From: Sphingomonas rhizophila
Lineage (GTDB): Bacteria > Pseudomonadota > Alphaproteobacteria > Sphingomonadales > Sphingomonadaceae
Reading direction: 5' to 3'
Assembly: GCF_014396585.1 (NCBI RefSeq)
Contig: NZ_CP060717.1
Location: forward strand, 372,001-436,000
Length of the DNA stretch: 64,000 nt
Part shown: positions 54,713 to 63,691 of the stretch, piece after piece
Layout of the letters: each line of letters begins with the position of its first letter
Numbering within the stretch: the first letter of the stretch is position 1
Translations under genes and position numbers: made by a program
Notes under the pieces: generated by a model
Databases searched by the model: none
What the model was told of the DNA's origin: nothing
What the model saw: the letters and a program-made list of their open reading frames with translations, nothing else

Positions 54713-55564
54713 ATGCGGTTGGACGGGCCCGGTAGCGACAATTTCGAAGACCGGACGGGCCAGTCCGGCCCGATGCTCGGCGGCATGGGCGGGGGCCTCA
54801 TTGGCATGTTCCTGCCGATGATCCTGTCGCGCTTCGGCATCGTTGGCATCCTCATCCTGGCGCTCGGCTATTGCGCGCTGACGTCCCTGGGCGGCGGGCT
54901 CGGCGGTGGCGGCGGCGGGTCGCCGTCAGGCAAGTCGACGCTCGATCCGGCAACCGGCACATTCATGCGGCAGGTCCTCGGCTCAACCGAGCAGGTCTGG
55001 GGCCAGATATTCCAGCAGGCGGGTGCGACCTACAAGCCGACGACGCTGGTCGCCTACAGCAACTCGGGCCAGAGTGGCTGTGGCGCCGCCCAATCGGCGA
55101 TGGGGCCGTTCTACTGCCCGACCGACCAACGCATCTACATCGATCCGGTGTTCTTCAACGAACTGTCGCGCCGCTTCCAGGCGCCGGGCGATTTTGCCCA
55201 GGCCTATGTCATCGCGCACGAGGTCGGCCATCACATCCAGAACCTCGAAGGCACGCTTGACCAGGCGCAGTCCGCGCAGGCGCGGATGAGCCAGGCGGAG
55301 GGCAACCAGGTCCAGGTCGCGATCGAACTGCAGGCCGACTGCTATGCCGGCGTGTGGGCTAACCGCTCCGGGGGGATCGAGGCCGGCGACATCGAGGAAG
55401 GCATGCGCGCCGCCGAAGCGATCGGCGACGATACGCTTCAGCAGCAGACGCAGGGGCGCGTCGTACCCGAAAGCTTCACCCACGGGTCTTCCGCCCAGCG
55501 CATGGAGGCGCTGCGCCGCGGCCTGTCGACCGGCGACCCGGCGCAGTGCCGCTACACCCGCTAG
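54713..55564 (+). CDS. Neutral zinc metallopeptidase (YpfJ/KPN_02809 family)
   Basis: A 283-residue membrane-anchored predicted metallopeptidase. After an acidic N-terminus comes one helix ('FGIVGILILALGYCALTSLG') and a Gly-rich linker. The peptidase domain shows 'QSAMGPFYCPTDQRIYIDPV', the zinc motif 'QAYVIAHEVGHHIQNLEG' (HEVGHH) and 'VAIELQADCYAGVWANRSGG' with the third ligand. It ends 'SSAQRMEALRRGLSTGDP', conserved in the family. A clear Shine-Dalgarno (GGGAGA) precedes the ATG at 54713. Substrates unknown. Confidence 0.92.
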   Translation: MRLDGPGSDNFEDRTGQSGPMLGGMGGGLIGMFLPMILSRFGIVGILILALGYCALTSLGGGLGGGGGGSPSGKSTLDPATGTFMRQVLGSTEQVWGQIFQQAGATYKPTTLVAYSNSGQSGCGAAQSAMGPFYCPTDQRIYIDPVFFNELSRRFQAPGDFAQAYVIAHEVGHHIQNLEGTLDQAQSAQARMSQAEGNQVQVAIELQADCYAGVWANRSGGIEAGDIEEGMRAAEAIGDDTLQQQTQGRVVPESFTHGSSAQRMEALRRGLSTGDPAQCRYTR

Positions 55565-55571
55565 GCCCGGC

Positions 55572-56557
55572 CTAAAGCCGGACCAGCATCTTCCCGGTGT
55601 TGGCGCCGCGGAACAGGCCAAGGAACGCGTCCGGGGCCTGTTCCAAGCCATCAACGATCGTGTCGCGGTCCTTGACCGCGCCCGATGCGACCCAGCCGCC
55701 CATGTCGCGGTAGAAATCGCCCATCTTCGGCAGGTAATCGGTGTAGATGAAGCCTTGCAGCCGGATGCGCATCGCGATCACGCGCATGATGTAGCGGAAG
55801 GCCATCGGCTCCCCGCTATTGTAGGCGTCGATCATGCCGCAGATCGCGAAGCGTGCATTCTGCCGGGCCAGCGCGAAGGCGGCGTCGAGGTGTTCGCCGC
55901 CGACATTGTCGAAATAGACGTCGATGCCCTTGGGCGCCGCCTCTGCCAGCGCCTTGACCACCGGCCCCGCCTTGTAATCGATCACCGCGTCCGCGCCGAG
56001 GGAACGGACGAATTCGCATTTGTCCGGCCCGCCCGCCGAACCGATAACGGTCATGCCGCGCGCCTTGGCGATCTGGACGACGGCCGACCCGACCGCGCCG
56101 GCCGCGGCTGACACAAAGACAATGTCGCCCTCTTTCGCCGACGCCGCCTCGAACAGGCCGAAATAGGCGGTCGCCCCGGTAAGGCCGAGGTTGGCGAGGA
56201 ACGCCTGGGGCGGCGCGCCGAGCTGCGGCAGCTTGTTGAGCGCGGAACCGGGAAGGACCGCTTCGTCGCGCCATCCGGCCATGTGGAACACCTGGTCGCC
56301 CGGCGCGAAATTGGGATCGCGGCTTTCGACGACGTCGCCCACCGCGCCGCCGTCCATGGGGGCGTCGAGCTGGAATGGCGGGACGTAGCTTTTCACGTCA
56401 TTCATTCGTCCGCGCATATAGGGGTCGACCGACAGCCAGCGGTTGGCGACGCGCACCTCGCCCTCGGCAAGGTCGCGGGCGGAAGGTCCTTCAGCGCAAA
56501 ATCTTCCATTACCGGCATGCCCTGCGGGCGGCGCATCAGATGCCAGGCCTTCGCCAT
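55572..56557 (-). CDS. NADP-dependent oxidoreductase, MDR family (frameshifted by one missing base)
   Basis: A zinc-free medium-chain oxidoreductase (328 aa repaired) related to leukotriene B4 12-hydroxydehydrogenases and bacterial curcumin reductase. It starts 'MAKAWHLMRRPQGMPVMEDF', then after one lost base 'LAEGEVRVANRWLSVDPYMR'. NADP fold: 'VFVSAAAGAVGSAVVQIAKA' and 'GSAGGPDKCEFVRSLGADAV'. The C in the run at 56477-56479 (G on the plus strand) must be restored. The ATG at 56557 has GGAG 7 bases upstream, which decides the start. Convergent with the metallopeptidase. Confidence 0.9.
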
Positions 56558-56619
56558 TGGTCGACTCCATCGAAGAGGTTGCAATCCGCTACCGGCCTAG
56601 GCCCGACGGCGACCAAACG

Positions 56620-56655
56620 AAAGGCCCGGCCGCCAAGGGGGAAGCGGCCGGGCCT
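56620..56655 (-). terminator. Hairpin terminator after the DUF2171 gene
   Basis: Perfect 12-base arms AGGCCCGGCCGC / GCGGCCGGGCCT (56622-56633 and 56644-56655 on the plus strand) with a 10-base loop, ending in TTT on the minus strand. It is 42 bases past the DUF2171 stop. The T-run is short; readthrough from the other side is also possible. Confidence 0.7.
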
Positions 56656-56696
56656 AGTGGTCAGTCGCAGGACGCGCCGACCATAGGGTTGGGCGG

Positions 56697-57551
56697 TTAG
56701 TAGGTGCCCGAGAAGCTACGATCGAGGATGTGCGGACCTTCGTTGCGATGGTCGTCATCCCGTTCGAACAGGGCGCGGTTGCGCACGTCGCTGTCGACGC
56801 ACAACGCCCGCGCCTCGTCGGCATTCCTGTTGAGGATGACACGGTCACCCTCGACCCTGTCGACCAGCGAGCAGGAGAGCATGTGATGGCGGCCATCGCT
56901 GCTGTCATTCTTGGTCAGGACGATATTGTCGCCACGAACCTTGTCGACGGTGCCGATCTGCTCCTCGTCGGACCCGACCACGGTCATATGTTCGCGGACG
57001 GATTGCAGCATCTGGCGCTTGCCCTGGCGCTCGTTGCGCCAGCTCGAGAATTCATTCTCGAAGCGCGACTGGTTCTCGCGGCGATATTCATCATAATCAC
57101 GGTCGAGCGCGTCGATCTGGCGGCGGCGCCACTCGCCATAATGCGGATCGTGGACTCCGCCTGCACTCCCGGCCGCCATTCCGGTGAAGTCACGCTGGCT
57201 CGCCCCGCGGTCAAAGCGGTTCTCGAACGACCTGCCCTGGTCCTGGCCGTAATCGCGGTTGGTGTAGCTGCCGGTGTAGGGGCGGCGAGCACCTTCGTCG
57301 CGGTATCGCGGCTGGTCGCCGTAGCTACGCGACGGCTGGCTCCAGCGATCGTCCCGGCTGTCCGTCCGGCGGCGGCGTTCTGCGTCGTCGTCACCGAACC
57401 AGCTGGCAACTTCGTCACCGGCTCGTTCGAACCAGCCGCGTTCGTCCCGATCATGGTCCCGCCCGTAACGGCCGTACCGGTCACTTCCATGCTCGTCATA
57501 GCGGCTGCGCGGTTCGCGCCAATCACGGTTTGGATTGCGATTCCTGGTCAT
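56697..57551 (-). CDS. DUF2171 / SWFGDD-motif stress protein
   Basis: A 284-residue, very hydrophilic protein. The first 150 residues are low complexity (Arg, Asp, Tyr, Gly) and include 'AGDEVASWFGDDDAERRRR', the SWFGDD motif of a small family in Sphingomonadales and Rhizobia. A charged helical middle ('HYGEWRRRQIDALDRDYDEY') follows. The C-terminal domain ('VREHMTVVGSDEEQIGTVDK', 'VRGDNIVLTKNDSSDGRHHM') is a PRC-barrel-like DUF2171 domain. No signal or membrane helix. Shine-Dalgarno GGAG precedes the ATG at 57551. Often linked to stress responses; role unproven. Confidence 0.85.
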   Translation of the reverse strand: MTRNRNPNRDWREPRSRYDEHGSDRYGRYGRDHDRDERGWFERAGDEVASWFGDDDAERRRRTDSRDDRWSQPSRSYGDQPRYRDEGARRPYTGSYTNRDYGQDQGRSFENRFDRGASQRDFTGMAAGSAGGVHDPHYGEWRRRQIDALDRDYDEYRRENQSRFENEFSSWRNERQGKRQMLQSVREHMTVVGSDEEQIGTVDKVRGDNIVLTKNDSSDGRHHMLSCSLVDRVEGDRVILNRNADEARALCVDSDVRNRALFERDDDHRNEGPHILDRSFSGTY

Positions 57552-57687
57552 CTTGGTCTCCTCTCGACGCAACTTTCCCCAGCGGAAAATCCACGTCGGT
57601 GAAACGCATGGCGACACGCGGCGTTGCGAGCGCTGCGGTGAACGGAGAAGGCGGAACGCCTAATTGACGGACGCATGAGGAACGGCG

Positions 57688-57716
57688 TTGCAAGGGGGCA
57701 AAAGCGCCGCTATTGG
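57688..57716 (+). promoter_or_regulatory. Promoter of tRNA-Ala
   Basis: TTGCAA (57688-57693) and TATTGG (57711-57716) are 17 bases apart and end 19 bases before the mature tRNA. Confidence 0.5.
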
Positions 57717-57735
57717 GGCCGCCTGCCGAGGGCGC

Positions 57736-57811
57736 GGGGCTGTAGCTCAGATGGGAGAGCGCTGCAATCGCACTGCAGAGGTCAGGGGTTCGATTCCCCT
57801 CAGCTCCACCA
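57736..57811 (+). tRNA. tRNA-Ala (anticodon CGC)
   Basis: Acceptor stem GGGGCTG pairs with CAGCTCC (one G-T). The D arm has GCTC...GAGC, the anticodon arm CTGCA-ATCGCAC-TGCAG (anticodon CGC), and the T arm AGGGG-TTCGATT-CCCCT. CCA is encoded at 57809-57811. It decodes GCG, the favoured Ala codon of a GC-rich genome. Confidence 0.96.
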
Positions 57812-57969
57812 CCCGCACCTTGGCTGTTTCCCCAACGTGGCAGCAAACCTTCGCACCGAAATCCGGTTAACGATTCGTTGCCGAAACTATCCCGATGCTG
57901 TATTGATGGCTGGCTGCCGTCGAGTTGGAGGGACCCCTTATCCCAGCGTCTCGGCGGCGGCACCGCTCG

Positions 57970-58158
57970 CTAGCGGATCGCGTCGCCCGGCGCTTGAGCC
58001 CGCTGAAGGTCGCGGTCGGCGTTGTCGATGGCTTCCAGCAACCCTTCGAACTTCGGTGATTGGTCGATCGGCCACAGCCGATCGAACGAGGAGCCCAAGA
58101 CCTGGAGGTCTCGCCGGGTCAGCAGTCCGACTGCAACGATCATATCCCCGTGCGACAC
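57970..58158 (-). CDS. Small hypothetical protein
   Basis: A 62-residue protein beginning with a GTG: 'MSHGDMIVAVGLLTRRDLQV', then 'LGSSFDRLWPIDQSPKFEGL' and a charged helix 'EAIDNADRDLQRAQ'. AAGGA lies 8 bases before the GTG at 58158. Regular amphipathic pattern and codon use look like a real gene, and similar short proteins seem to occur in sphingomonads, but no family is recognised. Between tRNA-Ala and pnp, on the pnp strand but after the pnp terminator. Confidence 0.55.
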   Translation of the reverse strand: MSHGDMIVAVGLLTRRDLQVLGSSFDRLWPIDQSPKFEGLLEAIDNADRDLQRAQAPGDAIR

Positions 58159-58241
58159 CTGTACGTCCTTTCGGCTACAGGATTAAACGACCTAGGGACG
58201 GTGAAGTGCCTTCCGTTCCGCGTCCGTAATCCGGCGCCAAG

Positions 58242-58274
58242 AAAAAGGGCCCCTCCGTCATGACGGAGAGGCCC
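58242..58274 (-). terminator. Rho-independent terminator after pnp
   Basis: A long stem GGGCCTCTCCGTC / GACGGAGGGGCCC (13 pairs with one G-T) with a two-base loop, followed on the minus strand by TTTTT (58246-58242). It begins 27 bases after the pnp stop. Confidence 0.9.
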
Positions 58275-58300
58275 CAATCCGGTTCAGGCTTCTACGAAGC

Positions 58301-60648
58301 TTAGTCGTCGTTGCGCTGCAGGAAGGCCGGCGCGAATTCGGGCGCCGAGCCTTCGTTGTCACGGTCCGAGCGTTCGCGGCGCGGGCCGCGATCGCCGCGG
58401 TCGCCACGATCACCGCGCGGACCACGGTCGCCGCCGTCACGGCGCGGACCGCGGTCGCCACGGCCACCGCCGTCGCGGCGCGGGCCCGGTCACCCCGATC
58501 GCCGCGCGGGCCGCGGTCTTCACGCGGCTCGCGGGCCGGACGGGAATCTTCCAGCTCCGCGCCGGTTTCCTGGTCGACGACGCGCATCGACAGGCGAACC
58601 TTGCCGCGCTGGTCGACTTCCAGCAGCTTGACCTTCACTTCCTGGCCTTCGGACAGGACGTCGCGGACGTTCTCGACCCGCTCGTTCTTGATTTCCGACA
58701 CGTGGACCAGGCCGTCCTTGCCCGGCATGAACGTCACGAACGCGCCGAAATCGACGATGTTGGCGACCTTGCCGGTGTAGATGGTGCCGACTTCCGGTTC
58801 CGCGACGATGCCGTGGATCCACTGGCGGGCAGCCTCGATCTGCGACAGGTCGGACGAGCTGATCTTGATCAGGCCCTCGTCGTCGATGTCGACCTTGGCG
58901 CCGGTCGTCGCGACGATTTCGCGGATGACCTTGCCGCCGGTGCCGATCACTTCGCGGATCTTGTCCTTGGCGATTTGCATCGTTTCGATGCGCGGCGCGT
59001 GGGCGGACAGTTCCTCGCGGGTATGGTCGAGCGCCTTGGCCATTTCGCCGAGGATGTGGCTGCGGCCGTCCTTGGCCTGGGCCAAGGCGACCTTCATGAT
59101 CTCCTCGGTGATGCCGGCGACCTTGATGTCCATCTGCATCGTGGTGATGCCTTCGGACGTGCCGGCGACCTTGAAGTCCATGTCGCCGAGGTGATCTTCA
59201 TCACCAAGAATGTCGCTGATGACCGCGAAATCCTTGCCTTCGAGGATCAGGCCCATGGCGATGCCGGCGACCGGACGGACCAGCGGAACGCCGGCGTCCA
59301 TCATCGACAGCGAACCGCCGCAGACGGTGGCCATCGACGACGAGCCATTGCTCTCCGTGATGTCCGACAGGACGCGGATCGTGTAGGGGAAGTCGTCCAT
59401 CGACGGCAGCATCGGACGCAGCGCGCGCCACGCCAGCTTGCCGTGACCGACTTCGCGGCGGCCCGGCGCGCCAAAGCGGCCCACTTCACCGACCGAATAG
59501 GGCGGGAAGTTATAGTGCAGCATGAAGCGCTGGTACGACAGGCCGTCGAGGCCGTCGATCATCTGCTCGGCGTCCTTGGTGCCCAGCGTGGTGGTGCAGA
59601 TCGCCTGCGTTTCGCCACGCGTGAACAGGGCCGAACCATGGGCGCGCGGCAGGAAGCCGACGATCGCTTCGATCGGGCGGACCGTCTTGGTGTCGCGACC
59701 GTCGATGCGGCGGCCTTCCTTGAGGATCGCTGTGCGGACGATATCCGCCTCGAGCGACTTGACCGCCTTGCCGGCTGACAGCTGCTCTTGCGGATCGGCG
59801 TCAGCGAAGGCTTCCTTGGCCTTGTCGCGGGCGGCATTGAGCGCGGCCGAACGGGCCGACTTGTCGGTCAGCTTGTAGGCGGCTTCGACGTCGGCGCCGA
59901 TGATGCCCTTGAGCTTTTCCTTGGCGGCCTTCTTGGCGTCGCTGGTCGCCAGGTCCCACGGATCCTTGGCGGCCTTTTCGGCCAGCTTGATGATGCCTTC
60001 GCAGACCTTCTTGCTGGCGGCATGGGCGAACATCACCGCGCCAAGCATCGTGTCTTCCGACAGTTCCTTGGCTTCGGATTCGACCATCATCACGGCGTCG
60101 AGCGTGCCGGCGACGACCAGGTCGAGGTCACCTTCGGCGACTTCGGTGTTGGTCGGGTTGAGGATGTATTCGCCATCCTTGTAGCCGACGCGGGCGGCGC
60201 CGATCGGGCCCATGAACGGGACGCCCGACAGGGTCAGGGCGGCCGAGGCGGCGCACATCGCGACGATGTCCGGCTCGTTCTCGCCATCGTACGACAGCAC
60301 CTGCGCGATCACGAGGACTTCGTTGTAGAAGCCTTCCGGGAACAGCGGGCGGATCGGACGGTCGATCAGGCGGCTGACCAGCGTTTCCTTTTCGGTCGCG
60401 CCGCGCTCACGCTTGAAGAAGCCGCCCGGGATGCGCCCGGCGGCCGAGAATTTTTCCTGGTAGTGGACGGTCAGCGGGAAGAAGTCCTGTCCCGGCTTGA
60501 CGTTCTTGGCGGCGGTAACCGCGCAAAGGACGACGGTTTCGCCCATGGTGGCCATGACGGAGCCATTGGCCTGGCGGGCAACGCGGCCCGTTTCGAGCTT
60601 GAGGGTCTTGCCGCCAAGATCGATTTCTACAGTTTTGATATCGAACAT
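58301..60648 (-). CDS. pnp: Polyribonucleotide nucleotidyltransferase (PNPase; tail frameshifted by one missing base)
   Basis: The phosphorolytic 3'-5' exoribonuclease of the RNA degradosome, 782 residues when repaired. Two RNase PH domains ('[20 protein letters not shown]'; '[20 protein letters not shown]'), a KH domain ('[20 protein letters not shown]') and an S1 domain ('[20 protein letters not shown]') are visible. The tail is a long Arg/Gly/Asp/Pro-rich repeat ending '[12 protein letters not shown]' with TAA at 58301. The frame is lost in the tail at 58485-58487, where one G (C on plus) is missing. The ATG at 60648 has AAGGA 6 bases upstream. Follows rpsO. Confidence 0.96.
58360..58520. 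repeat. Degenerate tandem repeat encoding the PNPase RGD-rich tail
   Basis: Units of about 9 to 30 bases built from GCGGACCGCGGTCGCCACG-like blocks recur and encode Gly-Pro-Arg-Arg/Gly-Asp patterns. It lies inside pnp, contains the missing base at 58485-58487, and is a hot spot for length errors. Confidence 0.6.
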
Positions 60649-60783
60649 TTGATTTCCTTCACCCGCGGGCCGGATGCTCCGCGGGTTCATCTGGTGCGGG
60701 CAATCCGGCCCGCGGCGGGGTGGGGCGTTCGTTCCTGCCCGGGTCCTGCGCCCCACGCCGAATTGCGAGGGCGTCAGATAGGT

Positions 60784-60805
60784 AAAGGGCGCCCGAAGGC
60801 GCCCT
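60784..60805 (-). terminator. Hairpin between rpsO and pnp
   Basis: Perfect stem AGGGCGCC-TTCG-GGCGCCCT with a stable TTCG tetraloop just after the rpsO stop, followed by only TTT on the minus strand. It is probably a partial terminator or RNA-processing/stability hairpin that sets rpsO and pnp levels apart. Confidence 0.65.
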
Positions 60806-60812
60806 CGTGAAG

Positions 60813-61082
60813 TTACTTGCGGAGGCCGAGCTTGCCGATCAGGTCGGTGTAGCGCTGGGCATCCTTCTTGCGGAGATAGTCCAGGAGGCTGCGGCGCTTG
60901 TTGACCATCATCAGCAGGCCGCGGCGCGAATGGTTGTCCTTCGCGTGGCTCTTGAAATGCTCGGTCAGCGTCTGGATGCGGCTGGTCAGGATCGCGACCT
61001 GCACTTCGGGCGAACCGGTGTCGCCGTCTTCGCGGGCGTGTTCCTTGATCAATTCCGACTTCTTCTCAGCGGTAATCGACAT
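60813..61082 (-). CDS. rpsO: 30S ribosomal protein S15
   Basis: An 89-residue ribosomal protein that binds 16S rRNA early in assembly. Signature '[20 protein letters not shown]', '[20 protein letters not shown]'-type region (here '[20 protein letters not shown]') and '[20 protein letters not shown]'. Normal full length. In the conserved truB-rpsO-pnp order, 19 bases after truB. Confidence 0.98.
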   Translation of the reverse strand: MSITAEKKSELIKEHAREDGDTGSPEVQVAILTSRIQTLTEHFKSHAKDNHSRRGLLMMVNKRRSLLDYLRKKDAQRYTDLIGKLGLRK

Positions 61083-61101
61083 CACATACTCCTTGTCGTT
61101 T

Positions 61102-61998
61102 CTAGATGTTGAACCCGCGCACGACGTTGACGTCGCTGTCCGAAACCTCGACCAGCGCCACCGGACGTGTCTCGTCGGTGGCAAGGTAGAGACCCGGATT
61201 TACGGGCTTCCCGCAAAGCCGCTGTCCATGACGGAGCAGCTGCGCTTCATCGGGAGTGACGGGGAGGGCCGGGATGTCGTCCAGCCCCGCGCGTAGCGGG
61301 AGAACCACCTCGTCAAGGGTGCGCGCCTTAGCGGCTTCGTCCAGAAAGTCCAGCGATATCGCCTGATCAAGGCCGAACGGCCCGGCGTGCGTCCTGCGTA
61401 ACATGGTGACGTGGCCGCGCGAATTCAACGCCAGCGCGATGTCGCGGGCGAGGCTGCGGATGTAGGTGCCCTTGCTGACGGTCGCCGACAGGGTCGCCTC
61501 GCCGGGCGCGAACTTGACCAGGTCGAGCGCGTGGATCTTTACCGCGCGGGTCTTGAGTTCGACCGCCTCGCCCTTGCGCGCAAGGTCGTAGGCGCGCTGC
61601 CCGTCGACCTTCAGCGCGGAGTAGGCGGGCGGCACCTGCTCGATCGGTCCGGTGAAGCGGGGCAGGACGGCGCGCACGTCCTGCTCGGTCGGAATGACCT
61701 CGCTGGTGGCGATGATCGCGCCTTCCAGGTCGAGCGTGTCGGTTTCGGCGCCGAAGCGGATGGTGAAGTCGTAAGCCTTGGTCGCGTCGAGCATCCGGCC
61801 GGCCAGCTTGGTCGCTTCGCCGATCGCGATCGGAAGCACGCCGGACGCCAACGGATCGAGCGTCCCGCCATGACCGACCCGGCCCTTCGACACCCCCGCC
61901 TCCCGAAGCGCGCGCTTGACCCAGCCGACGCAGGTCGTCGATCCCTTGCCGACCGGCTTGTCGATGATGATCCAGCCATGCAAGGGGGTCGCCGTCAT
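61102..61998 (-). CDS. truB: tRNA pseudouridine(55) synthase TruB
   Basis: A 298-residue enzyme that makes pseudouridine 55 in the T loop of tRNAs. Motifs: '[20 protein letters not shown]', '[20 protein letters not shown]' with the catalytic Asp, '[20 protein letters not shown]' and '[20 protein letters not shown]'. The C-terminus is a PUA-like domain. The ATG at 61998 ('MTATPLHG') is chosen by homology; the long upstream frame (to 62409) is antisense to the next gene. A TACAGG hexamer ends 7 bases before the ATG with no Shine-Dalgarno, so the mRNA may be leaderless. Confidence 0.96.
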   Translation of the reverse strand: MTATPLHGWIIIDKPVGKGSTTCVGWVKRALREAGVSKGRVGHGGTLDPLASGVLPIAIGEATKLAGRMLDATKAYDFTIRFGAETDTLDLEGAIIATSEVIPTEQDVRAVLPRFTGPIEQVPPAYSALKVDGQRAYDLARKGEAVELKTRAVKIHALDLVKFAPGEATLSATVSKGTYIRSLARDIALALNSRGHVTMLRRTHAGPFGLDQAISLDFLDEAAKARTLDEVVLPLRAGLDDIPALPVTPDEAQLLRHGQRLCGKPVNPGLYLATDETRPVALVEVSDSDVNVVRGFNI

Positions 61999-62065
61999 GG
62001 GCGGGCCTGTAGGGGCTTGGCGTGGACAATGCCATGGCCGCGGCTCATAAGCGGCGCCGCGCCCG

Positions 62066-63069
62066 ATGAACGAGCAACCGCCCTCCCGAAGCAAGTTGCG
62101 CACCCGGAGCCGCAAGGTGGCGCGCAAGGCCGTCCACCTCACCGCCCGCGAATATCTGCCGATGGCCGCCGCGATCGCCTTCTGGGCGGTATCGGCGCTG
62201 GCGGTCGGCCATGCCGACGCGGCGCGACTGCTGTCGGCGACGGTCCTGTTGCGCGCCATCGTCATGCTGGTCGACCTTTCGACCGTGGGCCCGCTTCGCG
62301 CCCGCCGCGATGCCCCCGCCGCCGTGTGGCGAAAGAGCCGCCGCAACACCTTCCTGATGCAAGGGGCGGGCCTTGCGCTGGCCCTTGCCATCGTCACGCT
62401 GGCCAGCATGGCGCTGTTCGAAGCCGGACAGCAGGCGCTGGCGATGGCCCTGCCGCTGGTGGCGAACGGCCTGCCGGCTCGCGCTTACCGCGGCGCCGAT
62501 ATCAATGCCACGTCGCCCTATTTCCGGCTGATCGTGTCGGGAAGCGCGCTTGCCGCTGCGCTGGCGGCGTGGGCGATGGGGGCTGGCCTGCCGGGCCTCG
62601 CGGTCGCCTACGGGCTGCGCGAATGGATCGCGACGATCGTGATGAAGCTCATCCCGCGCCCGCCGGCCGAGAATGAGCGGCAGACCGACGAACCGCTGCG
62701 CTTCGCCGAGGTGGCACGCAACACCGTCGTCACCAGCCGTCGCCTGCTGACCTACCGGCTGACCAAGAACATCCTCACCGTGTTCGGTCCGTTCGGCAAT
62801 TTCGCCGCCCGGACCGGGCGTGGGCTGAACTGGCACAGCCGGCTGGAGCCCTACATGCCCCACCGCCGCAGCGGCTTCATCCTGTTTGCGCTGTTCACCG
62901 GGGGGCGGCGATCGGGCTGGTCGTCTGGAGCGGCGAGCCGGCGGCGATGATCGCGGCTGCGGGCCTGACGCAGCTTTGCGCCATCGCCATCAACGTGCTC
63001 ATCCTGTGGCGTTACCTGCCGCGGCGGGACGATCCGGACCTCGTCATCGACGAGAGCGAGGACGAATAG
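62066..63069 (+). CDS. Multi-pass membrane protein, hypothetical (frameshifted by one missing base)
   Basis: A 334-residue (repaired) protein with a basic N-terminus ('SRSKLRTRSRKVARKAV') and about six to eight hydrophobic helices, for example 'MAAAIAFWAVSALAVGHADA', 'GAGLALALAIVTLASMALFE' and, after the break, 'AAIGLVVWSGEPAAMIAAAG' and 'QLCAIAINVLILWRYLPRR'. One G is missing from the run at 62900-62905. The topology recalls polysaccharide flippase-like proteins, but no family is recognised. Divergent from truB, convergent with tdk (one base apart). Confidence 0.75.
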
Positions 63070-63070
63070 G

Positions 63071-63691
63071 TCAGGGCCGGCGCGACAGGCCGAGAGACAG
63101 CTGGCGGGCCTCACCCTCGCGCAGCCGTTCGAAGAAATGCTTGCGGCACAGCGCGACATAGCGGTCGTTGCCGCCGATCTCGGTCTGCGCCCCGGCGGCG
63201 ACGGCCAGCCCCTCGGCGTCGACGCGAAGGTTCATCGTCGCCTTGCGCCCGCATTCGCAGACTGCCTTCAATTCGATCAGGCTGTCGGCCAGCGCCAGCA
63301 GGGCGGCCGATCCCGGGAACAGCTGCGCCTGGAAATCGGTCCGCAGGCCGTAGCACAGCACGGGAATGCCAATCTCGTCGGCGACGCGGGTGAGCTGCAG
63401 CACATGGCCGGTCGTCAGGAACTGCGCCTCGTCGACCAGCACGCAATCGAGCGGACGCTGCTTGATCTCATCGCCGATCGCCTGGAACAGGTCGATGTCG
63501 GGGGCGAACCGGTGCGCATCGGTGGCGAGGCCAATGCGAGAGCCGATAACGCCGTCACCCTGCCGATCATCGAGCGCCGCGGTCCACAGCATCGTGCCCA
63601 TGCCGCGCTCACGATAGTTGAAGTCGGCTTGCAGCAGCGTCGTCGATTTTCCCGCGTTCATCGCCGCGTAGTAGAAATAGAGTTTGGCCAT
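63071..63691 (-). CDS. tdk: Thymidine kinase
   Basis: A 206-residue type II thymidine kinase of the pyrimidine salvage pathway. The P-loop is 'YYAAMNAGKSTTLLQ', the Walker B region 'DCVLVDEAQFLTTGHVLQLT', the lid/zinc-type region 'LKAVCECGRKATMNLR', and the substrate loop 'GAQTEIGGNDRYVALCRKHF'. The ATG at 63691 overlaps the acetyltransferase stop (TGATG); an in-frame start at 63706 is rejected. Confidence 0.95.
   Translation of the reverse strand: MAKLYFYYAAMNAGKSTTLLQADFNYRERGMGTMLWTAALDDRQGDGVIGSRIGLATDAHRFAPDIDLFQAIGDEIKQRPLDCVLVDEAQFLTTGHVLQLTRVADEIGIPVLCYGLRTDFQAQLFPGSAALLALADSLIELKAVCECGRKATMNLRVDAEGLAVAAGAQTEIGGNDRYVALCRKHFFERLREGEARQLSLGLSRRP

Noticed and set aside
58360..58520. Repeat array as a CRISPR
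   Set aside because: Units are short, degenerate, coding and lack spacers; it is the PNPase tail.
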